Shown in pieces: positions 1 to 9,426 of a DNA stretch of 49,328 nt (its first letter is position 1; the number at the start of each line of letters is the position of its first letter). Position numbers and translations under genes: made by a program. The DNA lies in contig CP070652.1 in assembly GCA_020354645.1 (NCBI GenBank), forward strand, positions 4,050,218-4,099,545. The letters are read 5' to 3'. The notes under the pieces were generated by a model, which did no database searches, had not been told where the DNA came from, and saw only the letters and a list, made by a program, of their open reading frames with translations. This DNA comes from Deltaproteobacteria bacterium (GTDB lineage Bacteria; Desulfobacterota; Desulfobacteria; Desulfobacterales; G020354645).

Positions 1-77
1 TCATATACATCCCGAACCTTGCCTTTTTTGAACAGTTTCAAATCCGGAAAATTGGTTTCCACTACGCTGGTGCTCAT
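1..77 (-). CDS. purC: Phosphoribosylaminoimidazole-succinocarboxamide synthase, N-terminus (cut by window edge)
   Basis: Reading the minus strand from ATG at 77 gives 25 residues ending in LFKKGKVRDVYD-like sequence, of which KGKVRDVY is visible. That is the conserved N-terminal nucleotide-binding strand of SAICAR synthase, which joins aspartate to CAIR in purine biosynthesis. The rest lies outside the window. It is the last gene of a minus-strand run after the PilZ gene, 83 bases downstream of its stop. The call rests on one short but characteristic motif. Confidence 0.8.
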   Translation of the reverse strand, partial: MSTSVVETNFPDLKLFKKGKVRDVY

Positions 78-160
78 GAATCTAAATCCTTGTTTATGAA
101 TTGGTTGTGCGCTGAGAGGGCTATTTTGTGATGTGTAAAATCGTTTCCTGCCAAAGCCTT

Positions 161-517
161 TTATTCGGTTTTCCGGCGTTGCTTCTGAAAGGCTTTTATG
201 AATTTTTTCAATATCTTACTTGCTTTTTCGTCTTTGCCCAAAAACTTCACGCCAAGTTGATACCTATCTCCTTCGCCTTTGGATGAGTGTACCACTGTGC
301 CCTTGATGTCCACCAAATCCTCTTCGAGTCCGATGGTCAGCGTCAGGTTACTGTTTAACTCGACAGGAACGGCTGTCTCCAGGCGAATACCCGCTTCTGA
401 TACATTTAATGTCCTGCCCATCGTCTGTTTCTCTTCATCATCATTTCCATCAACCAGGACATAGGAAAGATTCAAGGAATCAATTCTGATGAATTTTCTT
501 TTTTCTTTGGCTGTCAT
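161..517 (-). CDS. PilZ domain protein (probable c-di-GMP binder)
   Basis: This 118-aa single-domain protein has the two PilZ signatures: an N-terminal RxxxR (RKFIR, about residues 7-11) and a downstream NVSEAGI matching (D/N)xSxxG. Known PilZ domains bind cyclic di-GMP through these motifs, so the protein is probably a cytoplasmic adaptor responding to that messenger. There is no signal peptide or membrane segment. It lies 50 bases after the DUF4388/cNMP gene on the same strand and appears to be in an operon with it and the MglA-like GTPase. The output partner is not identifiable. Confidence 0.85.
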   Translation of the reverse strand: MTAKEKRKFIRIDSLNLSYVLVDGNDDEEKQTMGRTLNVSEAGIRLETAVPVELNSNLTLTIGLEEDLVDIKGTVVHSSKGEGDRYQLGVKFLGKDEKASKILKKFIKAFQKQRRKTE

Positions 518-567
518 TTTCTCACCCTTTTCGATGTTGATGTCGTCTAAGGATTTTGGGTGTTTTT

Positions 568-1737
568 TTACTTGGCCTTTTTTTGAAATTCACAGGCAAT
601 CATGGTGGTTACCGATACAGATGTCGCCAGATGTTCGATAATGTTTTTGAAAGCAGCCGAAAGACCGGCATATTCTTTCTGGATATTTTCAGGATTCAAA
701 CTTGCTACCTTGAGGTCTTTTGATGCAAATACGCAAGCAGAATGCGGTTCATGACCCATTTTGATGAACGGAACATGGCCAAAAAAATCTCCCTGAGCAA
801 GGTCGACCAGCGGAACATAACCGCTGTCGGTCTTGCGCGCTACAGATGCTTGACCGCGGGCTATTGAAAAAAGCCTTTCCTCATTGCTGCCCTGCTCGAT
901 TACCGTCTTTTTGCCCTTGATAACTTCTTCAATTTTTTTCTCTTTTAAATATATATTCACAACACTGTCGGTGACCTGTTTCAAGCGTTTGTCCAAGCTT
1001 ATAACAACACCTTTTAACTCGGCAGACATGGTTGCATATTCACCAGACAGACGCTGGGAATCGAGCATGCCCAACTGTACCCGCCCCACTGCTTTGGCCG
1101 TAGCATTGCGAACACTGTCTTCAGTCAGGAATGAGGAAACGCTGCCGACATAGGCACCATCACTGACCCTGAGTAGCCTCAGCGGTCCTTTAGGAGTCTC
1201 TTTGGAAATTTCAACCATGCCTTCAAGGATTACCCACATCCAGTTGCCGTAGCCCCCCTCTTTCACAATTTCGTCGCCGTCAAAATATTCTTCTTCATCC
1301 ACCACGTACATATAATCGACAAAAGGACCTTTAAGTATCGGGACAGCCTTTTCCTTGCCGGAAACAGCTTTCTTGTCCCGTTGGAATGATACGGGACCAA
1401 GCTTTTTAATTTTACCATCATCCACCAAACGGCTTCCGTCCAGAATAATCTCCATCCTGTTTTTATTAATTACATTTTTTTTATTGACCGCACCCGTGGT
1501 GAAAAGAAATTCTCCTTCAATCCATCCGAAAAGTGAAAAAAGCGCCTCAAGTCCTTTCAATTTACCGCTAGCAGCATCTACTGGGTCACCGGCGTCAATA
1601 TATATTAGACCCGGTTCTTGGGCATATTTACTCGTTATGCGCAGTATTCCGGTACCGGCATTATTGCCGATAATCTGTAGGAGTTCACCAAGATTTAAAA
1701 ACTCCAGATTTCCTGTAAATGCAACGCCTTTATCCAT
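568..1737 (-). CDS. DUF4388 (PATAN) protein with two cyclic-nucleotide-binding-like domains
   Basis: The 389-aa protein opens with a DUF4388/PATAN domain (about residues 5-85: GNLEFLNLGELLQIIG, then LIYIDAGDPVDAASG and GEFLF). Two cupin-like cNMP-binding domains follow, at about 140-240 (DGDEIVKEGGYGNWMWVILEG) and 265-370 (KKTVIEQGSNEERLFSIARG, then GDFFGHVPF). PATAN domains occur in bacterial signalling proteins, often next to MglA-type GTPases, as here where the GTPase ends 9 bases upstream. Neither cNMP domain shows a clean phosphate-binding cassette, so ligand binding is uncertain. It is probably a cytoplasmic scaffold or sensor. It lacks a DNA-binding domain, so it is not a CRP-type regulator. 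Confidence 0.8.
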   Translation of the reverse strand: MDKGVAFTGNLEFLNLGELLQIIGNNAGTGILRITSKYAQEPGLIYIDAGDPVDAASGKLKGLEALFSLFGWIEGEFLFTTGAVNKKNVINKNRMEIILDGSRLVDDGKIKKLGPVSFQRDKKAVSGKEKAVPILKGPFVDYMYVVDEEEYFDGDEIVKEGGYGNWMWVILEGMVEISKETPKGPLRLLRVSDGAYVGSVSSFLTEDSVRNATAKAVGRVQLGMLDSQRLSGEYATMSAELKGVVISLDKRLKQVTDSVVNIYLKEKKIEEVIKGKKTVIEQGSNEERLFSIARGQASVARKTDSGYVPLVDLAQGDFFGHVPFIKMGHEPHSACVFASKDLKVASLNPENIQKEYAGLSAAFKNIIEHLATSVSVTTMIACEFQKKAK

Positions 1738-1746
1738 CGTTAATCA

Positions 1747-2361
1747 TTAATCGCCCCAGTTTAATTCCTTTTTTAAGGATTGTATGGTTAGTTTCAAACA
1801 GGCTTGAAGCGTTTTACCAACGCCTTCTCCGGTTACCGCGCTTGCCGGAAAAGCGGGTACCTTCAGCTGCCGGTTTAATTCTTTGTCCATTTGTTCGATC
1901 GGCATCAGAGGAATGCCTTCTTTGGCAAGATCCCTTTTATTGTATTGCATAACCAAGGGTATTTTTAAAATGCTCAGGCTGTATTCTTTAAGATTCTGAT
2001 GGAGGTCTTTAAGAGAGAGCATGTTTTTTTCACGCCTGACTTCAAGAGAATCAGCAATAAACACAACTCCATCTACACCTCTTAATACGAGTTTGCGAGT
2101 GGAGGTATATTGTACCTGCCCCGGAACGGTGTATAAATGCACCCGCACATCACAGCCTTTTAATTTACCCAGTTCCATCGGGAGAAAATCAAAAAAAAGG
2201 GTACGGTCACCATCTGTGTTGATGGATACCATTTCACCCGTTATTTGTTTCTTGTAAGCTTTAAAGATATATTCGAGGTTAGTTGTTTTACCACACCGGC
2301 CCGGTCCATAATACACAATTTTGCATTCTATCTCGCGTTTTTTTAAATTGACAATTGCCAT
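1747..2361 (-). CDS. MglA-like small Ras-type GTPase
   Basis: The 204-aa protein has a P-loop GPGRCGKT (about residues 19-26), a switch/G3 region HLYTVPGQVQY and a G4 motif NKRD (QYNKRDL). This is the MglA/Rup family of prokaryotic Ras-like GTPases. MglA in Myxococcus sets cell polarity with a GAP (MglB); no MglB/roadblock gene is next to this one. Instead it is followed after 9 bases by a DUF4388/cNMP protein and then a PilZ protein, which suggests a three-gene signalling operon joining GTPase, cyclic-nucleotide-like and c-di-GMP inputs. Motility or polarity is inferred from family only. Confidence 0.85.
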   Translation of the reverse strand: MAIVNLKKREIECKIVYYGPGRCGKTTNLEYIFKAYKKQITGEMVSINTDGDRTLFFDFLPMELGKLKGCDVRVHLYTVPGQVQYTSTRKLVLRGVDGVVFIADSLEVRREKNMLSLKDLHQNLKEYSLSILKIPLVMQYNKRDLAKEGIPLMPIEQMDKELNRQLKVPAFPASAVTGEGVGKTLQACLKLTIQSLKKELNWGD

Positions 2362-2494
2362 TTACCTCGACTCCAAACAGAACAATAGATAGCTGTAACC
2401 TGGCAAATACTGTTTTCAAGCCGTCCAAATGATAACCCTGTTAATATATCCTGTTTTAAGGTCTAATGTCAATATCGAGAATTATATAAATATG

Positions 2495-2522
2495 TTGACA
2501 ATTATTGCATTTTTGTTAACGA
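2495..2522 (+). promoter_or_regulatory. Possible sigma-70-type promoter for mdh
   Basis: TTGACA at 2495-2500 is followed by 16 bases and a weak -10-like TAACGA at 2517-2522, about 60 bases before the mdh start. The surroundings are A+T rich. The -10 is poor, so this is only a candidate. Confidence 0.35.
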
Positions 2523-2580
2523 TTCCATTTTTGTCGCATCAGAAATAATTTTCGGTTCTTGATACAAAATAAAGGAGTAA

Positions 2581-3519
<939 letters not shown>

Positions 3520-3548
3520 GGTTAGAGTTAGCCCATAAGCGCACAGAC

Positions 3549-4070
3549 TGAACATCCAACATCGAACGTCCAACGTCGAACATCGAATAAGGATGTCGCT
3601 CCGCTGCGCAATCTAATTTTATTTGTTTTCATAAATCCGATTCAAACCTTGAATGACCATTTCTGTTTCTTTACAGCCGTGTTTATACTCGTAAAGAAAA
3701 TCTTAATTAATTCTTCTGTTTCTTCTAAAATATCATTTAGTAGTTCAGGTTTTTTAATTAGTGGTACACGCTGGACAAGTTTTAACCATCTCTGGGTCTC
3801 CCTGAGTTCCTTTAATGAGATACGAAGCTTATGGATAAAGTCCTTTGGAGATTCCGCTGCCTGGGCTTCACCATGGTTCGGATAAGGTGAAGTTCCCGAT
3901 CTTAACAATTGGCCACCAACATGGTTGCCGGCTTTGGTATTTGGAAGCTGTTCAACGATCTTTATGATTCTCACCGATTACTCGAGCAACCCTTCTTCTA
4001 AGTCATAAGTCTGTTTCTTCATCTTTTCCCATTCAACATTCGATGTTGGACGTTCGATGTTCGATGTTCA
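3549..4070. repeat. Inverted-repeat element with 7-nt tandem words, carrying the four-helix-bundle gene
   Basis: Left arm 3549-3588 and right arm 4031-4070 are near-perfect inverted copies over 40 bases. Each arm is itself a 7-nt tandem array: gaacatc, caacatc, gaacgtc, caacgtc, gaacatc. The arms enclose the 110-aa four-helix-bundle gene, giving a 522-bp unit between mdh and uvrC. The right arm is followed by a run of T. It could be a mobile cassette or a very long hairpin. Confidence 0.7.
3642..3974 (-). CDS. Four-helix-bundle protein (23S rRNA intervening-sequence protein family)
   Basis: The 110-aa protein matches the family first seen as ORFs in 23S rRNA intervening sequences: an N-terminal IVEQLPNTKAGNHVGGQLLRSGTS segment in which the QLLRSGTS core is typical, then ESPKDFIHKLRISLKELRETQRWL and a charged C-terminal helix. 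Members fold as four-helix bundles; their function is not settled. The usual N-terminus is longer, so a start further upstream or a trimmed gene is possible. It sits alone inside the inverted repeat at 3549/4070. There is no rRNA here, so this is a free-standing copy. Confidence 0.75.
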   Translation of the reverse strand: MRIIKIVEQLPNTKAGNHVGGQLLRSGTSPYPNHGEAQAAESPKDFIHKLRISLKELRETQRWLKLVQRVPLIKKPELLNDILEETEELIKIFFTSINTAVKKQKWSFKV

Positions 4071-4137
4071 TTTTTTTTTTAGTAAACCTTCCACAGTCCT
4101 CCGGCGTAAAGACAACTTGACGTTTTGGCCTGTTGCT

Positions 4138-4152
4138 CCCGCTTATAGCGGG
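4138..4152. repeat. Short hairpin in the spacer downstream of uvrC
   Basis: CCCGC TTATA GCGGG forms a 5-bp stem with a 5-base loop, about 70 bases past the uvrC stop on the minus strand. A related sequence (TCCCGCTGTAAGCAGGA) lies at about 4197-4213. No T-tract follows, so a terminator role is uncertain. Confidence 0.3.
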
Positions 4153-4221
4153 ATTGAGCCGTAAAAACTGATAGCATTCCTTTTGAAGGGGCTAAATCCC
4201 GCTGTAAGCAGGACAAACTGG

Positions 4222-6072
4222 CTAACCTGAAAGGGATAATTGCTTTTTGATAATTGCGGCTATCCTCCGATTGATACCGGGCACGGTGCTCAGCTCTTCG
4301 AGGGTTGCTGAACGGATTCCTTTTATACTTTCGAAATGCGTTAACAGAGTTTCTTTTCTCTTTTTACCGATACCCGGCACTTCATCTAAGGCGGAACGCA
4401 ACGACTTCATCTTACGGCGCTTGCGCTGAAAGGCAATGGCGAAGCGATGGGTCTCATCCCTTATCTTTTGTAAAAACAGCAGCAGATTTCCTTCGTGGCC
4501 GAAATTTATCGGGTTGACTCTCCCCGGCTTGTAAATTTTGTCCTGGTCTTCACCCTTTTTGATATCTTTTTTGGCGATTCCGATAATTTCAAATTCTTTT
4601 TCGAGGTTAAGATTCTTTATGACCGCGACGGCAATATTCAGCTGCCCCTTGCCACCATCGACCATAAGCAAATCCGGGAATGGTTTCGATTTTTCGCCCT
4701 TGCCATAGCGTCGCCGCAATACTTCGTCCATATAGGCGTAATCATCAGGTTGAATGACAGTTTTAATTTTATATTTTCGGTAGGCAGACTTTTTTGATTT
4801 ACCGTTTTCGAAAACAACCATACCGGCAACAGGCTCGGTTCCAGAGAGATTGGAATTGTCAAAACACTCGATTCGCATGGGTAATCTTGCTAAGTTCAGG
4901 CGCTTCTGAAGCCGGGTAAGGGTCTCCAGTTCACCGGCGATTGCGGAAAGCTTATCTTTCAAACTTTTTTCAGCGTTTTGGACAGCCATATTCAAAAGAC
5001 TTGCTTTTTCACCCCTATGCGGACGTAAAATGACAACCTTCTCTCCTTTCAGATTACGCAGCCATTCTTCGATCAGACCGGAATCTTCCAATCTTTTCGA
5101 TAGAAGTATCTCCTTGGGTATAAAATGAGCTTTTTCGTAATATTGTCTGATAAAGACCCCTAAAATCTCTTCGTCATTGGACATCGTTTCTGAAAAATAA
5201 AAATTGCGGGTTCCGAGAAGAAATCCTCCACGCACATAAAATATGGTAACCACAAAGATTTCAGATGATCTGGCAATAGCAATAACATCCCTGTCTTTAA
5301 AATCGGTTGAAACCGCCACTTGCTTCTCAACGGTTCTTTCAAGTGAAAACATTTTATCTCTCAGCACGGCCGCCCGCTCGAAATCCTGTGCTTCAGCTGC
5401 AACCACCATATCTTTTTTGACTTTTCGAATGAGCTCAGGAGTTCTTCCTTTTAAGAACAGAACAACCTCTTTGACCATCTCATCGTAAATTTTTTTATCG
5501 ACTTCTCGACAGCAGGGAGCGAGACACCCCTGCATCTGACAGTTCAGGCACGGTCGGGTTCTGGTTTTAAATTCTCTGTCACTGCATTTGCGAAGTTTGA
5601 AAGTTTTATTGATGATCTTTAGGGTTTCCCTTACAGCTTGGGCCGATGAATATGGTCCAAAATACAGAGCACCGTCTTTTTTTATTTTGCGAACGATCGA
5701 CAGTTTGGGATAGGGATGTTCAACATCCAGACGCAGAGACGGATAGCGTTTATCGTCTTTGAGAACTACATTATAACGTGGCTTATAACGTTTGATCAGA
5801 TTTGATTCAAGGATTAGTGCCTCTTTCTCGCTGGCCGTGATGATGGTTTCAAAGTTGAAAATCTTGTCGATCAAAACGCTGGTTTTGATGTCTGATATAC
5901 CGGTTTTTCCGAAATAGGAAGCCAGTCGCTTTTTTAGATTTTGTGCCTTTCCGCTATACAGAATATTTCCAAGAGAATCTTTCATGAGATAAACACCGGG
6001 GGCGGAAGAAACTCTGGATAAATTGTCCTGGAGATCGGTTATCCAATGATCGCTGGTCGATAGTGATTTCAT
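4222..6072 (-). CDS. uvrC: Excinuclease ABC subunit C
   Basis: The 616-aa protein performs the dual incision in nucleotide excision repair. It has an N-terminal GIY-YIG nuclease (GVYLMKDSLG...LYSGKA, about residues 25-55), a Cys cluster (C..RPCLNCQMQGCLAPCC, about 160-190) like the Fe-S site of other UvrC proteins, a UVR motif (EAQDFERAAVLRDKM) that contacts UvrB, an RNase-H-like nuclease with IECFDNSNLSG, and two C-terminal helix-hairpin-helix motifs (VPGIGKKRKE, VPGINRRIA). Length is normal. Its ATG overlaps the uvrB stop (TAATG), so the two genes are translationally coupled. Confidence 0.97.
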   Translation of the reverse strand: MKSLSTSDHWITDLQDNLSRVSSAPGVYLMKDSLGNILYSGKAQNLKKRLASYFGKTGISDIKTSVLIDKIFNFETIITASEKEALILESNLIKRYKPRYNVVLKDDKRYPSLRLDVEHPYPKLSIVRKIKKDGALYFGPYSSAQAVRETLKIINKTFKLRKCSDREFKTRTRPCLNCQMQGCLAPCCREVDKKIYDEMVKEVVLFLKGRTPELIRKVKKDMVVAAEAQDFERAAVLRDKMFSLERTVEKQVAVSTDFKDRDVIAIARSSEIFVVTIFYVRGGFLLGTRNFYFSETMSNDEEILGVFIRQYYEKAHFIPKEILLSKRLEDSGLIEEWLRNLKGEKVVILRPHRGEKASLLNMAVQNAEKSLKDKLSAIAGELETLTRLQKRLNLARLPMRIECFDNSNLSGTEPVAGMVVFENGKSKKSAYRKYKIKTVIQPDDYAYMDEVLRRRYGKGEKSKPFPDLLMVDGGKGQLNIAVAVIKNLNLEKEFEIIGIAKKDIKKGEDQDKIYKPGRVNPINFGHEGNLLLFLQKIRDETHRFAIAFQRKRRKMKSLRSALDEVPGIGKKRKETLLTHFESIKGIRSATLEELSTVPGINRRIAAIIKKQLSLSG

Positions 6073-8066
6073 TATTCTTCAAATACAATCAATTTTTTTA
6101 AACCCCGGATGCGGTCCCGAAGTTCAGCGGCTCTTTCAAACTCCAGCGCCTTGGCAGCTTTGTTCATTTCTTTTTCCAAGAGCATTACCGCTTCATCGAT
6201 ATCATCCAAAGATTTAAATTCTGATACAGATTCTGCTATGCCGTCTACCGTTTCGGAGACTTCTTCGTCCGCAAATGCGAAAATAGGTGTGATGTCTTTT
6301 TTAACGGTCTCGGGGGTTATATCGTATTTTTTATTGTAGGCTCCCTGAATTTTGCGGCGCCGATTGGTTTCATCAATCGCAGCCTGCATCGACCGCGTGA
6401 CATGGTCGGCATACATGATAACTTTACCTCGAATGTTGCGGGCTGCACGACCGAACGTTTGAATCAGGGAACGAGTTGAGCGCAAAAAACCTTCCTTGTC
6501 GGCATCCAATATGGCCACCAGCGAAACTTCCGGGATGTCTAATCCCTCGCGCAACAGGTTGATTCCAACCAAAACATCAAAGCGGCCAATTCTCAAATCC
6601 CGTATTATATCCATTCTCTCCAAGGTGCTGATATCTGAGTGAAGATACCGCACCCTTATACCGAGATCCGAATAGTATTCGGTTAGATCCTCTGCCATTC
6701 TTTTGGTTAAAGTAGTTACCAAAACCCTATCCTGTTGGGCTTGGCGGATGATAATTTCTTCGAGTAAATCGTCCACCTGGTTATGCGCGCTGCGAACTTC
6801 AACCGCGGGATCAACGAGACCTGTGGGCCTCACGATTAATTCTACTAAAGCATCTTTGCTCTTTTCAATCTCAAAATTTGCCGGGGTGGCTGAAACATAT
6901 ACAACTTGGCTCAGGCGATTCTTGAATTCCTCAAACTGCAGTGGCCGGTTGTCCAGCGCGGAAGGAAGCCTGAATCCATATTCAACCAGGGTCTCCTTGC
7001 GGGAGCGATCGCCTTTGTACATACCATAAAGCTGGGGCACTCCGATGTGACTCTCATCGACAAATACCAAAAAATCAGGAGGAAAATAATCCAGAAGCGT
7101 CGGCGGCGGTTCGCCGGGAGCTCTTCCCGTAAAATGGCGGGAATAGTTTTCAATGCCGTTGCAGTAGCCAAGCTCCTGTATCATTTCCAGATCAAAGTTT
7201 GTGCGTTCTTCGATGCGCTGAGCTTCAATTAATTTGTTCTCCTTAACAAAAAAATCTACACGTTCTTTCAACTCCACACTGACCGTTTCAATGGCGTGTT
7301 TTACGGTAGCTTCAGGGATCACATAATGACTGGCCGGAAAGATAGTGACGTGCTTCAGTGGGCGCAACACAATGCCTCGCAAAGAGTCGATCTCGGATAT
7401 TCCCTCGATCTGGTCGCCGAAAAAATCAATCCTAACCGCCTTTTCTTCCTCGTAGGCGGGAAATATTTCCACCCGGTCCCCTCGGACCCTGAAAACACCT
7501 CGATGAAAATCGATATCATTGCGTTCATAGTGCATATTCACCAGATTGCGCAAAAGCGTGTCCCGGTTGATTTCCATATTATTTTCCATGTCAACTCGCA
7601 TGGCCAGATAATCTTCAGGCGCACCCAGGCCGAATATACAGGACACACTTGCCACGACAATCACATCCCGACGTGATAAAACCGAACGGGTTGCTGAATG
7701 ACGCAACTTGTCTATCATTTCATTGATCGATGAATCTTTTTGAATGTAGGTATCGGTGGAGGGAATGTAAGCCTCCGGTTGATAATAATCGTAGTAACTT
7801 ACAAAGTATTCCACTGCATTTTCAGGAAAGAGTTGTCTAAACTCGCTATATAGTTGAGCGGCCAGTGTTTTGTTGGGTGCAATCACTAAGGTCGGTTTTT
7901 GCACTCGGGCAACAACATGGGCCATGGTGAATGTTTTGCCGGAACCGGTGACACCCAGAAGCACATTGTGGCGGTTTCCCGACATTATATTTTGACTCAA
8001 TTGATCAACGGCCTCAGGCTGATCACCTCTGAGCTCAAATTCTGATATTAATTTAAAGGTCGACAT
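6072..8066 (-). CDS. uvrB: Excinuclease ABC subunit B
   Basis: The 664-aa damage-recognition helicase has Walker [11 protein letters not shown] (about residues 40-49), the UvrB beta-hairpin region [18 protein letters not shown], Walker B FVDESHIG, helicase motif VI (QTFGRAARN), and a C-terminal UVR domain ([20 protein letters not shown]) for UvrC binding. It loads at lesions with UvrA and recruits UvrC. Length is normal. It is first in a two-gene uvrB-uvrC operon; uvrA is not in the window. A 426-bp gene-free stretch with a long hairpin lies upstream. Confidence 0.97.
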   Translation of the reverse strand: MSTFKLISEFELRGDQPEAVDQLSQNIMSGNRHNVLLGVTGSGKTFTMAHVVARVQKPTLVIAPNKTLAAQLYSEFRQLFPENAVEYFVSYYDYYQPEAYIPSTDTYIQKDSSINEMIDKLRHSATRSVLSRRDVIVVASVSCIFGLGAPEDYLAMRVDMENNMEINRDTLLRNLVNMHYERNDIDFHRGVFRVRGDRVEIFPAYEEEKAVRIDFFGDQIEGISEIDSLRGIVLRPLKHVTIFPASHYVIPEATVKHAIETVSVELKERVDFFVKENKLIEAQRIEERTNFDLEMIQELGYCNGIENYSRHFTGRAPGEPPPTLLDYFPPDFLVFVDESHIGVPQLYGMYKGDRSRKETLVEYGFRLPSALDNRPLQFEEFKNRLSQVVYVSATPANFEIEKSKDALVELIVRPTGLVDPAVEVRSAHNQVDDLLEEIIIRQAQQDRVLVTTLTKRMAEDLTEYYSDLGIRVRYLHSDISTLERMDIIRDLRIGRFDVLVGINLLREGLDIPEVSLVAILDADKEGFLRSTRSLIQTFGRAARNIRGKVIMYADHVTRSMQAAIDETNRRRKIQGAYNKKYDITPETVKKDITPIFAFADEEVSETVDGIAESVSEFKSLDDIDEAVMLLEKEMNKAAKALEFERAAELRDRIRGLKKLIVFEE

Positions 8067-8186
8067 TGGATGGTTAAGTACTAAAAACTGATTACGTTAT
8101 TATTAAATCGATCAAGCTTTTGTGAAAAATGAGAAAATTTCAAAATTATGCTGATTTTTCAGGACGTCAACGTTAGCAGAACTAAG

Positions 8187-8396
8187 GTTTGAAAGCTTTT
8201 TGCGAGTGCCATTGAGCATTTTGGGATAGAGACGCCGGCTGCAGCGGGGCGTTTATCCGCCAGAGGCGGATGAAAATCAAAAGCTGTCTGAGTCCCAAGG
8301 CCCGCAAGGCGGGCCGAGGTCGAGTTCTTTTGATTTAGCTCTGCGAAGCTGGCGTCCCCAAAATGGTCGCCGGCGTGAGCAAAAGGCTTTCAAACC
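8187..8396. repeat. About 210-nt imperfect palindrome (long hairpin element)
   Basis: This fills most of the 426-bp gap between uvrB and ispF. The left end, GGTTTGAAAGCTTTTTGCG, is the inverted match of the right end, GAGCAAAAGGCTTTCAAACC, and similarity continues inward (CATTTTGGG / CCCCAAAATG, GACGCC / GGCGTC, AATCAAAAG / CTTTTGATT). The centre holds nested hairpins (ATCCGCCagaGGCGGAT, GGCCCGCaaGGCGGGCC). The right arm (8322-8398) recurs at 11334-11410. It could be a MITE-like repeat or a structured RNA. Confidence 0.6.
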
Positions 8397-8492
8397 GCTG
8401 TAGGACTTTTTAAACTTATTCCTCGGACATGACACTATAAGTATTTTTCAAAAAGAGGTTTTGAAAATGCGCCTCGTATTTACCGCTATGAT

Positions 8493-8960
8493 TCAATCGA
8501 TTAATGCTACACACAACGCTGCCATCCCCTCCCCTTTTCCGATGATGCCAAGCCCTTCGGTGGTGGTGGCTTTGACATTGATTTGTTCTGGGTCAATACC
8601 GAGAGTCTCTGCGATATTTTGTTTCATAGATTCCAGGTAAGGTTGCAGTCTTGGGGCCTCGGCTATGATAGTTGCGTCCACGTTAATAACTGCACGACTT
8701 TTGGTGTTGATAATTTGATAAGTATTTTTGAGAAGCTTGATACTGCTGACACCTTTTAATGTCGGGTCTGTGTCCGGAAAGTGCCGACCGATATCCCCGC
8801 ACCCCGCAGCCCCCAGAAGTGCGTCACAAACAGCGTGAATGAGCACATCGGCATCTGAGTGGCCCAGAAGTCCTTTCTCAAAGGGAATCGTGACCCCGCC
8901 TAAGACAAGCTTTCTGTCTTTTGCCAATCTGTGAACGTCATACCCAATTCCGATACGCAT
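8493..8960 (-). CDS. ispF: 2-C-methyl-D-erythritol 2,4-cyclodiphosphate synthase
   Basis: The 155-aa trimeric enzyme cyclises CDP-methylerythritol 2-phosphate with loss of CMP in the MEP isoprenoid pathway. Zn-binding DVHRL (Asp8, His10), the conserved HSDADVLIHAVCDALLGAA and C-terminal ATTTEGLG are all present. Length is standard. It is not fused to IspD, which also is not adjacent. It appears monocistronic. Confidence 0.96.
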   Translation of the reverse strand: MRIGIGYDVHRLAKDRKLVLGGVTIPFEKGLLGHSDADVLIHAVCDALLGAAGCGDIGRHFPDTDPTLKGVSSIKLLKNTYQIINTKSRAVINVDATIIAEAPRLQPYLESMKQNIAETLGIDPEQINVKATTTEGLGIIGKGEGMAALCVALID

Positions 8961-9166
8961 TTTATCATCCTTGATAGCATATATTTAGTTGTCCATTAAA
9001 GCGCCGATCATTTTAAATAAATAGTTATTGTTTGACCCTTGTGATGGTGCAAATGATGTGTTACCATAATTGATCTTTTTTGTTCAGATGTTTTCATGTT
9101 TATTGAAATATTATAATAAAATTTAAATTATAAGAACCACCAGGTTTTGATTTCGACACTTTGAAA

Positions 9167-9370
9167 ATGGATATAAAACTTGGGGAAAATTTAACAAAAA
9201 AAGATGGTTTCAAATGCAGGTTCGATTTTGAAATCGGCTATCTGGTAAAAAGCCCCTGTCGGGAATGTGACAGCAGAAAGTTTTTCCCGGCATGCCTTAA
9301 TAGCTGTGGAACCTTGGATATAATTCACACCATATTAGCGCAATCCGTATCATCCATCAATCGCATTTGA
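9167..9370 (+). CDS. Small Cys-rich protein, unknown function
   Basis: This short protein (67 aa from ATG 9167, or 69 aa from TTG 9161) has SPCRECDSRKFFPACLNSC, a C-x2-C-x8-C-x3-C array suited to binding Zn or an Fe-S cluster, then a hydrophobic helix (TLDIIHTILAQSV). I recall similar small Cys4 proteins in Deltaproteobacteria but cannot name a family. No strong ribosome binding site is visible. It stands alone between ispF and recD. Confidence 0.5.
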   Translation: MDIKLGENLTKKDGFKCRFDFEIGYLVKSPCRECDSRKFFPACLNSCGTLDIIHTILAQSVSSINRI

Positions 9371-9426
9371 TATGCAATGAGGTTCAGGCATCACTTCTCG
9401 GGTGAGTGGTAACGCGCAGACTCGGG

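Noticed and set aside
3549..3588. CRISPR array in the heptamer repeats
   Set aside because: The repeat unit is 7 nt with no spacers of 30 or so bases, and no cas genes are present.
3642..3974. 23S rRNA intervening sequence
   Set aside because: The protein family fits, but there is no rRNA sequence around it.
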